55,148 nt of DNA from Bacteroidaceae bacterium (GTDB taxonomy: Bacteria; Bacteroidota; Bacteroidia; Bacteroidales; Bacteroidaceae), in the NCBI GenBank assembly GCA_017649485.1, contig JAGCGS010000058.1:1-55148 (forward strand), in the 5' to 3' direction. The translations under genes were made by a program, and so were the position numbers. Below the pieces are notes generated by a model. The model made no database searches. It was given only the letters and a program-made list of their open reading frames with translations, and was not told the DNA's origin. Shown here piece by piece: positions 1 through 8,136 of this stretch; within the stretch, counting starts at the first letter, position 1, and every line of letters begins with the position of its first letter.

Positions 1-1409
1 ACCACTTGTGTGACGAAACGTGTAGGATCGAGCTCCTTCACGCGTTTTATCAAATTGCCCTGTATGCGCAACGCCTCGTCATCAGACACATTGGGAATTT
101 CATTACCGATGCTCCACATAATGACTGAAGGATGGTTTCTGTCACGCTTAATCATATTCGTCAGGTCTGGTTCCCACGTCTCTTTGAAATAAGTGGCATA
201 GTCCTGCGGTGTCTTATGTACCTCCCAAACATCGGTAAATTCCTCAATCACCAGCATACCTAACTCGTCGCAGGCATCGAGGAAGTAAGATGACGGAGGG
301 TTATGCGTTGTGCGAACAGCATTGTAGCCAGCCTCCTTGAGCAGCTCCACTTTGCGGTATTCTGCCCGTTTGAACGCAGCAGCACCCAAAAAGCCATTGT
401 CATGATGAACGCATCCGCCCTTCAAGTAAACCAATTCACCATTCAGACGGAAACCCTTATCTGCCGATACCTCTATCTTGCGAACACCAAACTTCTGCTT
501 GTATTCGTCGATTACCTTGTCTCCTTTCCTGATTGTGATTTCCGCTGTATAGAGATATGGGTTCTCCAGCGACCAGATCACCGCGCGGCTCACATGCATC
601 ATCTGGATGACTCTCACCCAGGAGTTCGCCCTCACTTCAATATCCTGGTGCGCATTACCCACGTTGCGACCCTTCTTAGAACGAAGCACCACTTGTACGG
701 TAACAGTCTCATCCTCATTTGTCTCGTTCACCACTCTCGCCTCCACATTGACCTTGGTCTCATAAGCATCCATATAAGACAATGTGACACACGCGCCCCA
801 AGGATCCACATGGATGGGGTCGAACATTTCCAGTTTCACATCACGGTAGATACCTGCACCTGAGTACCAGTGAGCATTTCTGCCATTGTTGCGGCAACGT
901 ACGGCAATGATATTCTCCTCGCCAACGGGTTTCAAGGCATTGGTGATGTCATAATAATAAGGCACATATCCATTTACATGGTTGCCTACCATGATACCAT
1001 TTACCCATACCTTAGTTTCATTATATGTGCCGTCGAAGTTCAGTTTCACCAGCTTCCCCTCGAAACTCTTGTCTGTCTTGATAATCTTGCGATACCAACC
1101 CGTGCCTCCCATAACATGGCCTGTGGCATTTCGTCCGGGTGATTGCTTGCTGAACGGACCTATTTGATCATCGGTGTCTCCTCCAGGCAAAGGAATCAGA
1201 GTGAAATCGTGTGGCAAGTCCACAGGTTTCCAGCTGGAGTCATCATAATCCATCATCTCGGCACCAGCCAATTCGGTGGGTGCGAAAAGCCAACCTTCAT
1301 TAATCAGCATCTCACGCACCGGTTTATCCTCTGGCATGTCATAATAGCCGCCATAGCTATATGTTCCGTCGATGGGCATACTCAGTTTATTTGCATCTAT
1401 CTTCTTCAT
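1..1409 (-). CDS. Glycoside hydrolase family 2 protein (beta-galactosidase type), 5' part only
   Basis: The gene starts at 1409 on the minus strand and runs off the left edge, so only the first ~469 residues are present. The visible part has the GH2 order: an N-terminal jelly-roll sugar-binding domain (GWYRK, FDGTYNETKVWVNG, HWYSGAGIYRDV), an immunoglobulin-like domain, then the start of the TIM barrel with FRLNGELVYLKGGCVHHDNG and RTTHNPPS. WSIGNEI near 98-121 carries the acid/base Glu of the family; the nucleophile Glu would lie outside the window. No signal peptide is seen at this start (MKKIDANKL), so either the enzyme is cytoplasmic or the start is misjudged. Members cleave beta-galactosides or other beta-linked sugars; the substrate cannot be told. 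A -7 box lies 31 bp upstream. Confidence 0.9.
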   Translation of the reverse strand, partial: MKKIDANKLSMPIDGTYSYGGYYDMPEDKPVREMLINEGWLFAPTELAGAEMMDYDDSSWKPVDLPHDFTLIPLPGGDTDDQIGPFSKQSPGRNATGHVMGGTGWYRKIIKTDKSFEGKLVKLNFDGTYNETKVWVNGIMVGNHVNGYVPYYYDITNALKPVGEENIIAVRCRNNGRNAHWYSGAGIYRDVKLEMFDPIHVDPWGACVTLSYMDAYETKVNVEARVVNETNEDETVTVQVVLRSKKGRNVGNAHQDIEVRANSWVRVIQMMHVSRAVIWSLENPYLYTAEITIRKGDKVIDEYKQKFGVRKIEVSADKGFRLNGELVYLKGGCVHHDNGFLGAAAFKRAEYRKVELLKEAGYNAVRTTHNPPSSYFLDACDELGMLVIEEFTDVWEVHKTPQDYATYFKETWEPDLTNMIKRDRNHPSVIMWSIGNEIPNVSDDEALRIQGNLIKRVKELDPTRFVTQV

Positions 1410-1439
1410 GATACGAGACAATTATAGATTCTAATTCTG

Positions 1440-1447
1440 CAAAGATA
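1440..1447 (-). promoter_or_regulatory. Bacteroidetes -7 box for the GH2 gene
   Basis: TATCTTTG on the minus strand matches the Bacteroidetes sigma-ABfr -7 consensus TAnnTTTG and sits 31 bp before the GH2 start codon. Confidence 0.6.
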
Positions 1448-1500
1448 TAAAACAATTCTCATTTTTCAACATCTGAAGGCAATTTGTTTGAGAAAAGGGC

Positions 1501-1534
1501 AAAAAAAAGTCCCTTACCTTCTCAGGCAAGGGAC
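1501..1534 (-). terminator. Intrinsic terminator of the tmRNA gene
   Basis: On the minus strand a stem GTCCCTT...AAGGGAC (1509-1534) is followed at once by eight T (1501-1508). It lies 43 bp past the tmRNA 3' end. Confidence 0.85.
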
Positions 1535-1576
1535 CCACTAATTCATTCAAACAATACGCCCCAATGATGGGGTTTG

Positions 1577-1969
1577 TGGAGCTGGAGGGAGTCGAACCCT
1601 CGTCCAAACAAGGAAACCATAAGCTTTCTACATGCTTATCTTTGACTTCATTTTCGTGCTACGGCAGAACCAAAGCCATCAACCGCAACCTTATCCCCTA
1701 AATCTTCATCCCTGCATCAGGGCCTGCAAGGACTATCCCCGATATTGCTGCGCCACTTTATCAGACTGCTTCGGAGCAAGAGCTTCTGAGTGACGTCTCG
1801 TCTCAGCACCTGGTGCCGAGATTAAGCCGATCTACTATACTTCGATCAAGCAGCGAAAGCATAATTAGTGTTGCCAGATAATTGTTGAAAGCTCAGATTA
1901 AAGTGCAAACCAACGAGGCACTGCATGCTTACTTACCTTTTCTACTCGCTGTCAAAACCAAACAACCCC
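1577..1969 (-). ncRNA. ssrA: Transfer-messenger RNA (tmRNA)
   Basis: tmRNA rescues stalled ribosomes and tags the unfinished protein for proteolysis, working with SmpB. The 5' end GGGGTTG (1963-1969) pairs over 7 bp with CAGCTCC (1578-1584), including G-U pairs; the T-arm GGTTCGACTCC lies just before the 3' strand. The 3' discriminator A is at 1577 and the next bases are CAA, so CCA is not encoded and must be added by the nucleotidyltransferase. The tag frame on the minus strand (1875-1846) reads GNTNYAFAA then TGA. The resume codon is GGC. The tag resembles Bacteroidetes tags but ends AFAA, not the usual ALAA. The 393-nt length is normal. A TATATTTG box lies 37 bp upstream and a terminator follows. 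Confidence 0.95.
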
Positions 1970-2005
1970 AAAGAACGAATTGGCATTACCGCCACTTTGT
2001 GAGTG

Positions 2006-2013
2006 CAAATATA
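2006..2013 (-). promoter_or_regulatory. -7 box for tmRNA
   Basis: TATATTTG on the minus strand, 37 bp before the mature tmRNA 5' end, which leaves a ~30-nt precursor leader for RNase P to remove. It is divergent from the pncA promoter. Confidence 0.6.
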
Positions 2014-2075
2014 GGGTGTTTTCTTAAACCAGCAAAATATTTAGGTATTTTTTTATCTTTCTATAAACAAATTTG

Positions 2076-2083
2076 TATCTTTA
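2076..2083 (+). promoter_or_regulatory. -7 box for the NAD salvage operon
   Basis: TATCTTTA fits TAnnTTTG except for the last base. It lies 30 bp upstream of the nicotinamidase start. Confidence 0.5.
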
Positions 2084-2112
2084 CACCCCGAAAGTACTAA
2101 AATATTGCAGAT

Positions 2113-2679
2113 ATGAACAAGCTTTTACTGATAGTGGATCCGCAAATCGACTTTATAAGCGGTTCCTTAGCCGTGAATGGAGCAAGCCAAGCGATGGATG
2201 CCTTAGCAGACTACATACGCCAATTTGATGGCATGTACACCTACAAGGCTATCTCTACCGACTGGCATCCGTATAACCACTGCTCTTTTGAAAAGCAAGG
2301 GGGTCCGTGGCCACTTCACTGTGTACAGAACAGCATCGGAGCTGCCATCTATCCTAACTTGATAGAACCACTATTCAACACAAAAGGACCCTCAAAAGTA
2401 TTGATGAAAGGTACAAATGCCAAGACAGAGGAGTATTCCATTTTCAAGAACCAAACCTCAGCAGGTCATCTGAAATTGATTATGAAGTTGAAAGATATCA
2501 ACCAGATTGACATCTGCGGAATCGCAGGTGACTATTGCGTTTTAGACACGTTGAAGGATGGCATCCAGATCTATGGCAAAAACATGTTCAATGTGCTGCT
2601 GCCTTACTGTGCCTCAATCGACGGTGGTACGGCTTTGAGCCAATTCTTGAAGACAGAAAGAATAAGAATAAGCTATTGA
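2113..2679 (+). CDS. pncA: Nicotinamidase (isochorismatase-fold hydrolase)
   Basis: It converts nicotinamide to nicotinate and ammonia, the first step of the four-step NAD salvage route. The 188-residue protein has the complete family signature: VDPQIDF with catalytic Asp9, metal-binding Asp50/His52 in STDWHP plus His69, catalytic Lys100 in MKGTN, and the nucleophile Cys142 in GDYCV. Length is typical and there is no signal peptide, so it is cytoplasmic. The next gene starts 15 bp later and encodes the enzyme for the product, so the two form an operon. That context supports nicotinamidase over other isochorismatase-like hydrolases. Confidence 0.93.
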   Translation: MNKLLLIVDPQIDFISGSLAVNGASQAMDALADYIRQFDGMYTYKAISTDWHPYNHCSFEKQGGPWPLHCVQNSIGAAIYPNLIEPLFNTKGPSKVLMKGTNAKTEEYSIFKNQTSAGHLKLIMKLKDINQIDICGIAGDYCVLDTLKDGIQIYGKNMFNVLLPYCASIDGGTALSQFLKTERIRISY

Positions 2680-2694
2680 CCTTTTTTCTATACT

Positions 2695-3903
2695 ATGAAA
2701 CAGATTATCAATTATTTTACAGATGACGACCTCTACAAGCTGTCGATGTGCTGTGCGGTGATTGACAACTTCCCCCGCGCTCAGGTGAAATATGAGTTTG
2801 TAGATCGCAACAATACCGTTTATCCTCAGGGCTTTGCCGACGAGCTGAACCGCCAGGTTGCCCTGTTAGAGGGTGTGACCATCACCGACGAGGAAATCAG
2901 CTTTCTGCGTCACAGATGCTACTACATGCCAGATTGGTTCTTTACATACCTGAAAGGCTACCGCTTCAAACGCCAGTGGGTGAAAGCTTGGCAAGACGAC
3001 AAGGGGTTGCTGCACATCCAGTTCGAGGGGAGCTGGGCAGAGACCATCCTCTTGGAGGTGAAGGTGCTTGCCATCATTTCTGAATTGTTCTACATCATGA
3101 CAGGGCAAGCCGATAAGCTGGATTACCAAGCTTACTATGATAAAACCTATCACAAAGCAGAGAGGTTGTTGAAGGCTGGCTGTGTCTTCAGCGATTTTGG
3201 TACCCGTCGCAGGGCATCGTTCGAAGCAGAGGAAACGGTGATCAAGGCCATGAAAGACTGCTATAATTCACGCAAATGGAAAGGCAAGTTCGTGGGAACC
3301 AGCAATGTGTATCTGGCTATGAAATACGACTTGGTGCCTGTGGGTACAATGGCACACGAGTTCGTTTGCGCCATCGGTGGCATGTATGGTCCGCAGATGG
3401 CTAACCACATTGCCATGAACAAGTGGCGTAATACCTTCCGTGGTGCGTTGGGTACTTATCTCTACGATAGTTTTGGCTGGGACATTTTCGACCATAACTT
3501 CAGCGAGGATTTCGCTAACCTTTTCAAGGGATTGCGTGTGGACAGTGGCGACAATTTTGAACAACTGCACAAGATCGTGAAGAAATATGAGTCGCTGGGC
3601 ATAGATCCCCGCACGAAGCAGATTATCTTCAGCAACGCACTTGATACCGACCGCGCCATCGAGATCCAGCAGTATGCCCAGAAACTCTGCCAACCATCCT
3701 TCGGCATCGGCACCCACTTCACAAACGATTTTGAGGGGGTGGAGCCTATGAATATTGTCATCAAGTTAGTGGCAGCAAAGATTACTGAGAGGTGGGATTT
3801 CTACAACGACACTTGCAAGATCAGCGAAGACAAGGGCAAGCACACTGGCAAGCCGGAAGTGATCAAACGCTTCATGGAAGCCATCCATTACCAAGAAGAC
3901 TAA
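2695..3903 (+). CDS. pncB: Nicotinate phosphoribosyltransferase
   Basis: It joins nicotinate to PRPP, with ATP hydrolysis, to give nicotinate mononucleotide. The 402 residues match the usual bacterial PncB length. The N-terminal YFTDDDLYKLSMC segment, FSDFGTRRRAS (165-175), the GTMAHEF segment with the His (221) expected to be autophosphorylated, and the phosphoribosyl-binding RVDSGDNF are all present. It is co-transcribed with nicotinamidase and ends at a strong hairpin. No defect is seen. Confidence 0.95.
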   Translation: MKQIINYFTDDDLYKLSMCCAVIDNFPRAQVKYEFVDRNNTVYPQGFADELNRQVALLEGVTITDEEISFLRHRCYYMPDWFFTYLKGYRFKRQWVKAWQDDKGLLHIQFEGSWAETILLEVKVLAIISELFYIMTGQADKLDYQAYYDKTYHKAERLLKAGCVFSDFGTRRRASFEAEETVIKAMKDCYNSRKWKGKFVGTSNVYLAMKYDLVPVGTMAHEFVCAIGGMYGPQMANHIAMNKWRNTFRGALGTYLYDSFGWDIFDHNFSEDFANLFKGLRVDSGDNFEQLHKIVKKYESLGIDPRTKQIIFSNALDTDRAIEIQQYAQKLCQPSFGIGTHFTNDFEGVEPMNIVIKLVAAKITERWDFYNDTCKISEDKGKHTGKPEVIKRFMEAIHYQED

Positions 3904-3910
3904 CTAAGAA

Positions 3911-3944
3911 ACTCCTGGCAGAATCACTTATCTCTGCCAGGAGT
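3911..3944 (+). terminator. Hairpin terminator after pncB
   Basis: The 12-bp perfect stem ACTCCTGGCAGA / TCTGCCAGGAGT has a 10-nt loop. A T-rich but interrupted tract follows. It may also serve the convergent small gene at 3998-4186. Confidence 0.75.
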
Positions 3945-3997
3945 AACTATTTCTCTCTCATTGCATTTTTGTACGGGATGCATGAAGCCCGCTTCCA

Positions 3998-4186
3998 TCA
4001 ATTTGTTAAGTCAGCATAACCTTTACCGATTCTGCGAACTCCAGCGAGGCAAAAGAGAATGCTGCCCACCATCAGCCATAATGGATGATCAGGAACCACC
4101 ACATAAGTCACCACCGCTATCACGCCTAAGGACGTCAAAAGGATGCCTAGGTTTTTCTCGGAATTGTTGTTGTCGGCACTTTTCAT
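3998..4186 (-). CDS. Small two-helix membrane protein, unknown function
   Basis: The 62-residue protein has a polar N-terminus (MKSADNNNSEKN) and two hydrophobic segments (about 14-32 and 35-49) with a short DHP turn, then a basic, polar tail. I do not recognise a family. It is judged real because a TATCTTTA box lies 34 bp upstream on the same strand, the reading frame spans the whole space between pncB and the next promoter, and hydrophobicity is ordered like a helical hairpin. Confidence 0.6.
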   Translation of the reverse strand: MKSADNNNSEKNLGILLTSLGVIAVVTYVVVPDHPLWLMVGSILFCLAGVRRIGKGYADLTN

Positions 4187-4219
4187 CGCAGTATAAGGTT
4201 AAGTGTTATCTTTCGCGTT

Positions 4220-4227
4220 TAAAGATA
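4220..4227 (-). promoter_or_regulatory. -7 box for the small membrane protein
   Basis: TATCTTTA on the minus strand, 33 bp before the start codon at 4186. Confidence 0.45.
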
Positions 4228-4339
4228 GGGCATTTAAACGACTTCCACAAATATTTATACCATAATTATACGACAAAATGTTGTAAAACATAAATGTGTT
4301 AATCAAGGGAAAGATGGGCTAATTATCAAAAAATATATT

Positions 4340-4347
4340 TATCTTTG
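4340..4347 (+). promoter_or_regulatory. -7 box for the DUF7010-like/menA operon
   Basis: TATCTTTG matches the consensus exactly and lies 25 bp before the start at 4373. Confidence 0.65.
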
Positions 4348-4372
4348 CACAAAAATAATACGAATCTTAATT

Positions 4373-4924
4373 ATGAGTGGTTTAGACGAACTGATTAAAG
4401 ACTGTTCACGCAGGCAGCAAAAAGGGCTGCATTTCATCATGTCTTCCATATTGATCTGGGCATTGATTCTATGCATCCATCTTACTGACATGACCATAGA
4501 GGCGAAAAACCTTTTTACTTTCTGCTGCTCTGCCGTGTTATTCCCTTTAGCTTGGATGCTGTCGAAGATGCTGCATATCGACTTCGAAGGCAAGGGTAAC
4601 CCACTGTCAAAAGCTGGCATCCTGTTCTCCGTCAACCAGATGCTGTATATTCTGATAGCTATGTGGGTGTATGCTGCCGTTCCCTCAAAGATGTTGATGG
4701 TCTATGCCATGATTTTCGGGGCTCACCTCATGCCATTCAGTTGGTTGTATCAATCGAAGAGCTACCTGGTCTTCTCCATCATCGTCCCTTTTGCAGCCCT
4801 GATTGTCGGTCTGTTTTATGCCCCATGGGTATTGGCAGCCATGATGATGGGCATTGAAATCATCTTTACCTTCTGCCTGTTTAGGGAATGTAAGAAAATG
4901 GGATATTATCAAAGTAACCAATAA
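4373..4924 (+). CDS. Multi-pass membrane protein, DUF7010-like
   Basis: The 183-residue protein has a short charged N-terminus (LDELIKDCSRRQQKGLHF) and about five or six hydrophobic helices. The N-terminal 'kD...rQ.KGl.fi' pattern and length recall the DUF7010 family, whose function is unknown. It has its own -7 box and ends 16 bp before menA, so it is probably co-transcribed with menA. A role in quinone metabolism would be a guess based only on position. Confidence 0.7.
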   Translation: MSGLDELIKDCSRRQQKGLHFIMSSILIWALILCIHLTDMTIEAKNLFTFCCSAVLFPLAWMLSKMLHIDFEGKGNPLSKAGILFSVNQMLYILIAMWVYAAVPSKMLMVYAMIFGAHLMPFSWLYQSKSYLVFSIIVPFAALIVGLFYAPWVLAAMMMGIEIIFTFCLFRECKKMGYYQSNQ

Positions 4925-4940
4925 AAGCGAAACTATCATT

Positions 4941-5858
4941 ATGGAAGAGAAAATTGCCGTCAATTCTTTTAAGGCATGGTTCTTGGGCATCAGACCCACC
5001 AGTTTGGGAGCATCGTTAATGACCGTATTGTTAGGTGCCGGACTGGCACATGGTTTTATGCCGGAACAATTTTCGTGGACAATCGCCATCATGTGCTGGC
5101 TGTTTGCCTGGCTGATGCACATCGCCGCCAACCTCATCAACGATGTGGTGGATTTCAAACGTGGATTGGATAAGAGTGACCCCGACCGAATTGACCGCAT
5201 CTATGCCAACGGACTCATCACCAAGAAGGTGGCATATACCACCATCGCCGTTTGCCTGACATTGGGCTGCTTGGTAGGACTGGGCATTCTATATATGGTG
5301 TGGGATCATCTGCTATGGGGAGGCTGGGAAATTGTGCTGATGGGAGCCGTCGTGGTGGCTTGCACCTTCCTTTATAGCACCACATTCGCCTATCGTGGCT
5401 TGGGTGACTTGGCGGTATTGCTGTGCTTTGGCTTGATTCCCGTTTGCGGCACTTTCTATGTGCTCACCTATACTGTGACATGGGATGCTGTCTGGGCTTC
5501 CATCGTGGCAGGTTGCTCCATCGACACTCTGCTGATTGTGAACAACTATCGTGACCGTGACGAAGATTACGAAGCTGGCAAATACACCAGTGTGGGTATC
5601 TTGGGCGAGCCTTTCGGTCGCTGGTTCTACCTGTTGGCAGGTATTGTTTGCGTAGCTATGGTGGTTTTACTCTTCATCGATGGCTGCATCTCTTGGATAG
5701 GACTGCTTTATTCGGCTGTGCCTTACCTCATCCTTCATATCGGCTCATGGTTGAAACTGAACCGCATCAGGGAAGGCAATGCTTTGAACGTAATTTATTA
5801 TGAGAGTCCGAGAAACTTCACACTATTGGGCTTGCTGCTCACCATCGCACTCTGGTAA
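4941..5858 (+). CDS. menA: 1,4-dihydroxy-2-naphthoate polyprenyltransferase (UbiA family)
   Basis: MenA attaches the isoprenoid tail to 1,4-dihydroxy-2-naphthoate in the inner membrane, giving demethylmenaquinone. I start it at ATG 4941 (305 residues); the frame is open upstream to 4854, but that stretch lies inside the preceding gene. The first Asp motif is NLINDVVDF (64-72), the second is NNYRDRDED (201-209), and YRGLGDLAVL (151-160) is typical of MenA in Bacteroidetes. About eight or nine helices are visible. The next gene, a radical SAM protein, starts 9 bp after the stop. Confidence 0.92.
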   Translation: MEEKIAVNSFKAWFLGIRPTSLGASLMTVLLGAGLAHGFMPEQFSWTIAIMCWLFAWLMHIAANLINDVVDFKRGLDKSDPDRIDRIYANGLITKKVAYTTIAVCLTLGCLVGLGILYMVWDHLLWGGWEIVLMGAVVVACTFLYSTTFAYRGLGDLAVLLCFGLIPVCGTFYVLTYTVTWDAVWASIVAGCSIDTLLIVNNYRDRDEDYEAGKYTSVGILGEPFGRWFYLLAGIVCVAMVVLLFIDGCISWIGLLYSAVPYLILHIGSWLKLNRIREGNALNVIYYESPRNFTLLGLLLTIALW

Positions 5859-5867
5859 ACACCATCC

Positions 5868-6740
5868 ATGAACGCACTGTCGCAGTTGACTTACCTGGCT
5901 TGGTGGTTCATCAGAGCCAGGTTCACGGGCCGACGGAAACCCTTGCAGAGTGTGGTTTTCGTCACCAATGGCTGCGACAGCACTTGTCGCCACTGCACGG
6001 TTTGCACACGGCAAGGGGAGTTATATGCCAAACCTTTTACCAACATCGAAAAAGACTTGGATGAGTGCTATGCCTTAGATGCCAGGATGCTGGACCTCGA
6101 GGGGGTGCATCTGTTACATTGGCAGGATGGCGAACACAAGGTAAACGATATCTTCACACTGGCCAAAGACAAGGGCTTCTATAGCACCTCCACCATGATT
6201 CCAGCTGCCGACTATGCCGCGTGGGAACAGTTGAATGTTGATGTCGATGTGTTATGGGTAAGCATCATGGGCATCAAAGACTGCTCTTACTTGGAGAATC
6301 TAAGGGGCGCATCATTATATATGGTGGTGAACAGCCAAAACTATCAAGAGCTGCCGGCTGTACTGGAGTTCTTACAACAACAAAGCCAAATCCGGCAGAT
6401 AGCTTTCAACTTCCACACACCATTCCAAGGAACGGAGCATCTCGCCTTGAATAAACAGCAGCGGGAGGAGGTCATCAAGCAACTCATTGCCTATAAACGC
6501 CGAGGCTATCGCATCATGAACAGCGTCTCCGGCTTGAAGAATATGCTTACACTCAACTTTACCCGTCGCTGTTGGATTTGCAATTTCATCTATTGCGACG
6601 GACGCCGCTCCCCACAGTGCATCGACAACCTGGACAGTGGCATCTGTCAGCACTGCGGCTTCAGCATGGCAGGCGAGATGAACGCCGTTTTCAGCTGCAA
6701 GCCCGACACCATCCTGGCAGGATTAGGCATCAGACTATAA
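5868..6740 (+). CDS. Radical SAM protein of unknown function
   Basis: The 290-residue protein has the CxxxCxxC [4Fe-4S]/SAM motif at Cys36-Cys40-Cys43 (NGCDSTCRHCTVC). The rest follows a radical SAM barrel: DLEGVHLLHWQDGEHKVNDIF, then STSTMIPA. A C-terminal Cys-rich region (CWICNFIYC, PQC, CQHCGFSM, FSC; about 240-280) suggests auxiliary Fe-S or zinc binding, like a SPASM-type domain. I cannot name the substrate. It follows menA by 9 bp and the two are surely co-transcribed, so a link to quinone or prenyl-lipid modification is possible but unproven. Confidence 0.8.
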   Translation: MNALSQLTYLAWWFIRARFTGRRKPLQSVVFVTNGCDSTCRHCTVCTRQGELYAKPFTNIEKDLDECYALDARMLDLEGVHLLHWQDGEHKVNDIFTLAKDKGFYSTSTMIPAADYAAWEQLNVDVDVLWVSIMGIKDCSYLENLRGASLYMVVNSQNYQELPAVLEFLQQQSQIRQIAFNFHTPFQGTEHLALNKQQREEVIKQLIAYKRRGYRIMNSVSGLKNMLTLNFTRRCWICNFIYCDGRRSPQCIDNLDSGICQHCGFSMAGEMNAVFSCKPDTILAGLGIRL

Positions 6741-6805
6741 TCATCATAAATGATGATTTTAATAACTATTAAGAATTTATTTTTTGCCACGTTACCGATT
6801 AGTAA

Positions 6806-6813
6806 TAATTTTG
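6806..6813 (+). promoter_or_regulatory. -7 box for the peroxidase/TlpA pair
   Basis: TAATTTTG fits TAnnTTTG; a T-rich TTTTTG about 21 bp upstream fits the -33 element. The start codon follows 41 bp later. Confidence 0.6.
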
Positions 6814-6854
6814 CACCGCGAAGCAAAAATTATAAATCATAAAAGTTATTCAGT

Positions 6855-7463
6855 ATGAAAAAAGTATTATTTGTTCTGATGTCATTCGTCGCAATGACAC
6901 TGTCTGCACAAAACAGTCTTTACGATTTCAGTGTGAAGGATTTAGAAGGTGAGAATGTCTCTATGAAAGACTATTCTGGTAAGGTTTTGTTGATTGTTAA
7001 CACGGCTACTAAGTGCGGTTTTACCCCACAATACAAGGAACTGGAAGCATTGTATGAGAAGTATCAGGCCAACGGCTTTACCATCTTGGATTTCCCTTGC
7101 AACCAGTTTGGCGAACAGGCTCCAGGTACTAATGAGGAGATTCATGAGTTTTGTACACTTAATTATAACACACAGTTCCCACAGTTCGACAAGATTGACG
7201 TGAACGGTGAGAATCAGTCTCCTTTGTTTGCATTCCTGAAGGAGAAGCAGGGCTTCAAGGGTTTTGAGCAGAATGAAACCGGTCAAAGGATGGAGCAGAT
7301 GATGGCACGTAGAGACCCTGACTTCAAGAACAAGTCAGATATCAAGTGGAATTTCACAAAGTTCCTGGTTAATCAGCAGGGAGAGGTGGTTGCTCGTTTC
7401 GAGCCATCAGATGACCTGGGCAAGTTGGAAGAGATGATCAACTCTTTGTTGGCAAACAGATAA
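6855..7463 (+). CDS. Glutathione peroxidase family thiol peroxidase, exported
   Basis: It reduces hydroperoxides, most likely using thioredoxin-like partners rather than glutathione. The signal peptide (MKKVLFVLMSF...LSA, cleavage near 18) puts it in the periplasm. The peroxidatic residue is Cys54 in TKCGFTPQ, so it is the Cys form and not a selenoprotein. FPCNQFG (80-86) and WNFTKFLV complete the Cys-Gln-Trp-Asn tetrad. At 202 residues it is longer than usual because of the signal peptide and a charged insert before the Trp motif. A thioredoxin-fold protein follows 27 bp later and may recycle it. Confidence 0.9.
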   Translation: MKKVLFVLMSFVAMTLSAQNSLYDFSVKDLEGENVSMKDYSGKVLLIVNTATKCGFTPQYKELEALYEKYQANGFTILDFPCNQFGEQAPGTNEEIHEFCTLNYNTQFPQFDKIDVNGENQSPLFAFLKEKQGFKGFEQNETGQRMEQMMARRDPDFKNKSDIKWNFTKFLVNQQGEVVARFEPSDDLGKLEEMINSLLANR

Positions 7464-7490
7464 ACACTTTTTGAAAGAGAATTTAATCAC

Positions 7491-7982
7491 ATGAAGAAGT
7501 TTTTATTAGCCATTATTGCTCTGTTTTGCTGTACGCTCCTGACCCATGCACAGCAAACGGCTGCCATGCCTAAGGTGGGCGACAAGGTTCCCTCTTTCAC
7601 CATAAAGGATAAAGACGGAAATGAAAAGACCCTGGCAGACTTCTGCAAGGGGAAGAAATACATCATGATTGATTTCTGGGCAACATGGTGTGTGCCATGC
7701 CGCAAGGAGATGCCTAATGTGAAAGAGCAATATGCCAAATACGCCGGCAAGGGATTCGAGATCATCGGTATCTCAGAAGACCGTAGCAAACCTACTATGG
7801 ACGAATATGTGCAGAAAGAAGGCATGAAATGGCCTACCTTCCGCGACCAGGCAAATATTGCCGCCCAGTATGGTGTGACGATGATTCCCACAACATTTAT
7901 CATCAACGCTGAGGGAGTGGTTATAGCACAAGACCTGAGAGGCGATGATTTAGGCGAAAAGTTAGCCCAGCTGTTCCCTTGA
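7491..7982 (+). CDS. TlpA/ResA-like periplasmic thiol-disulfide oxidoreductase
   Basis: The 163-residue protein has a signal peptide (MKKFLLAIIALFCCTLLTHA) and one thioredoxin domain with active site WCVPC (Cys67, Cys70). The AhpC/TlpA-type region VGDKVPSFTIKDKDG precedes it and the cis-Pro segment MIPTTFII follows. It probably reduces disulfides outside the cytoplasm, perhaps those of the co-transcribed peroxidase. A hairpin terminator follows. Electron source unknown. Confidence 0.88.
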   Translation: MKKFLLAIIALFCCTLLTHAQQTAAMPKVGDKVPSFTIKDKDGNEKTLADFCKGKKYIMIDFWATWCVPCRKEMPNVKEQYAKYAGKGFEIIGISEDRSKPTMDEYVQKEGMKWPTFRDQANIAAQYGVTMIPTTFIINAEGVVIAQDLRGDDLGEKLAQLFP

Positions 7983-8014
7983 CCCAAACAAGAGACTGCT
8001 GACAGCAAGAGTAT

Positions 8015-8044
8015 AAGGGGTGTGCCCATTTGGGTATGCCCCTT
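8015..8044 (+). terminator. Terminator of the peroxidase/TlpA operon
   Basis: A 13-bp stem from AAGGGG to CCCCTT, with three G-U pairs and a 4-nt ATTT loop, is followed by AAAAGTTTTTG. Confidence 0.75.
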
Positions 8045-8079
8045 AAAAGTTTTTGTAAGCTACGTCTATTATGTCGGAT

Positions 8080-8087
8080 TATTTTTG
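8080..8087 (+). promoter_or_regulatory. -7 box for the AlaX-like gene
   Basis: TATTTTTG fits TAnnTTTG and sits 49 bp before ATG 8137, supporting that start over the upstream TTG at 8116. Confidence 0.5.
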
Positions 8088-8136
8088 TATATTAGCAGCC
8101 AGATAATAATAATGATTGGATAGTGGCTATTGTATT

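Noticed and set aside
303-1427. Plus-strand open frames of 60-186 residues
   Set aside because: They are antisense to the intact GH2 coding frame, which has clear domains and a promoter.
1882-2100. 72-residue plus-strand open frame
   Set aside because: It is antisense to the tmRNA 5' half and its promoter, with no family resemblance.
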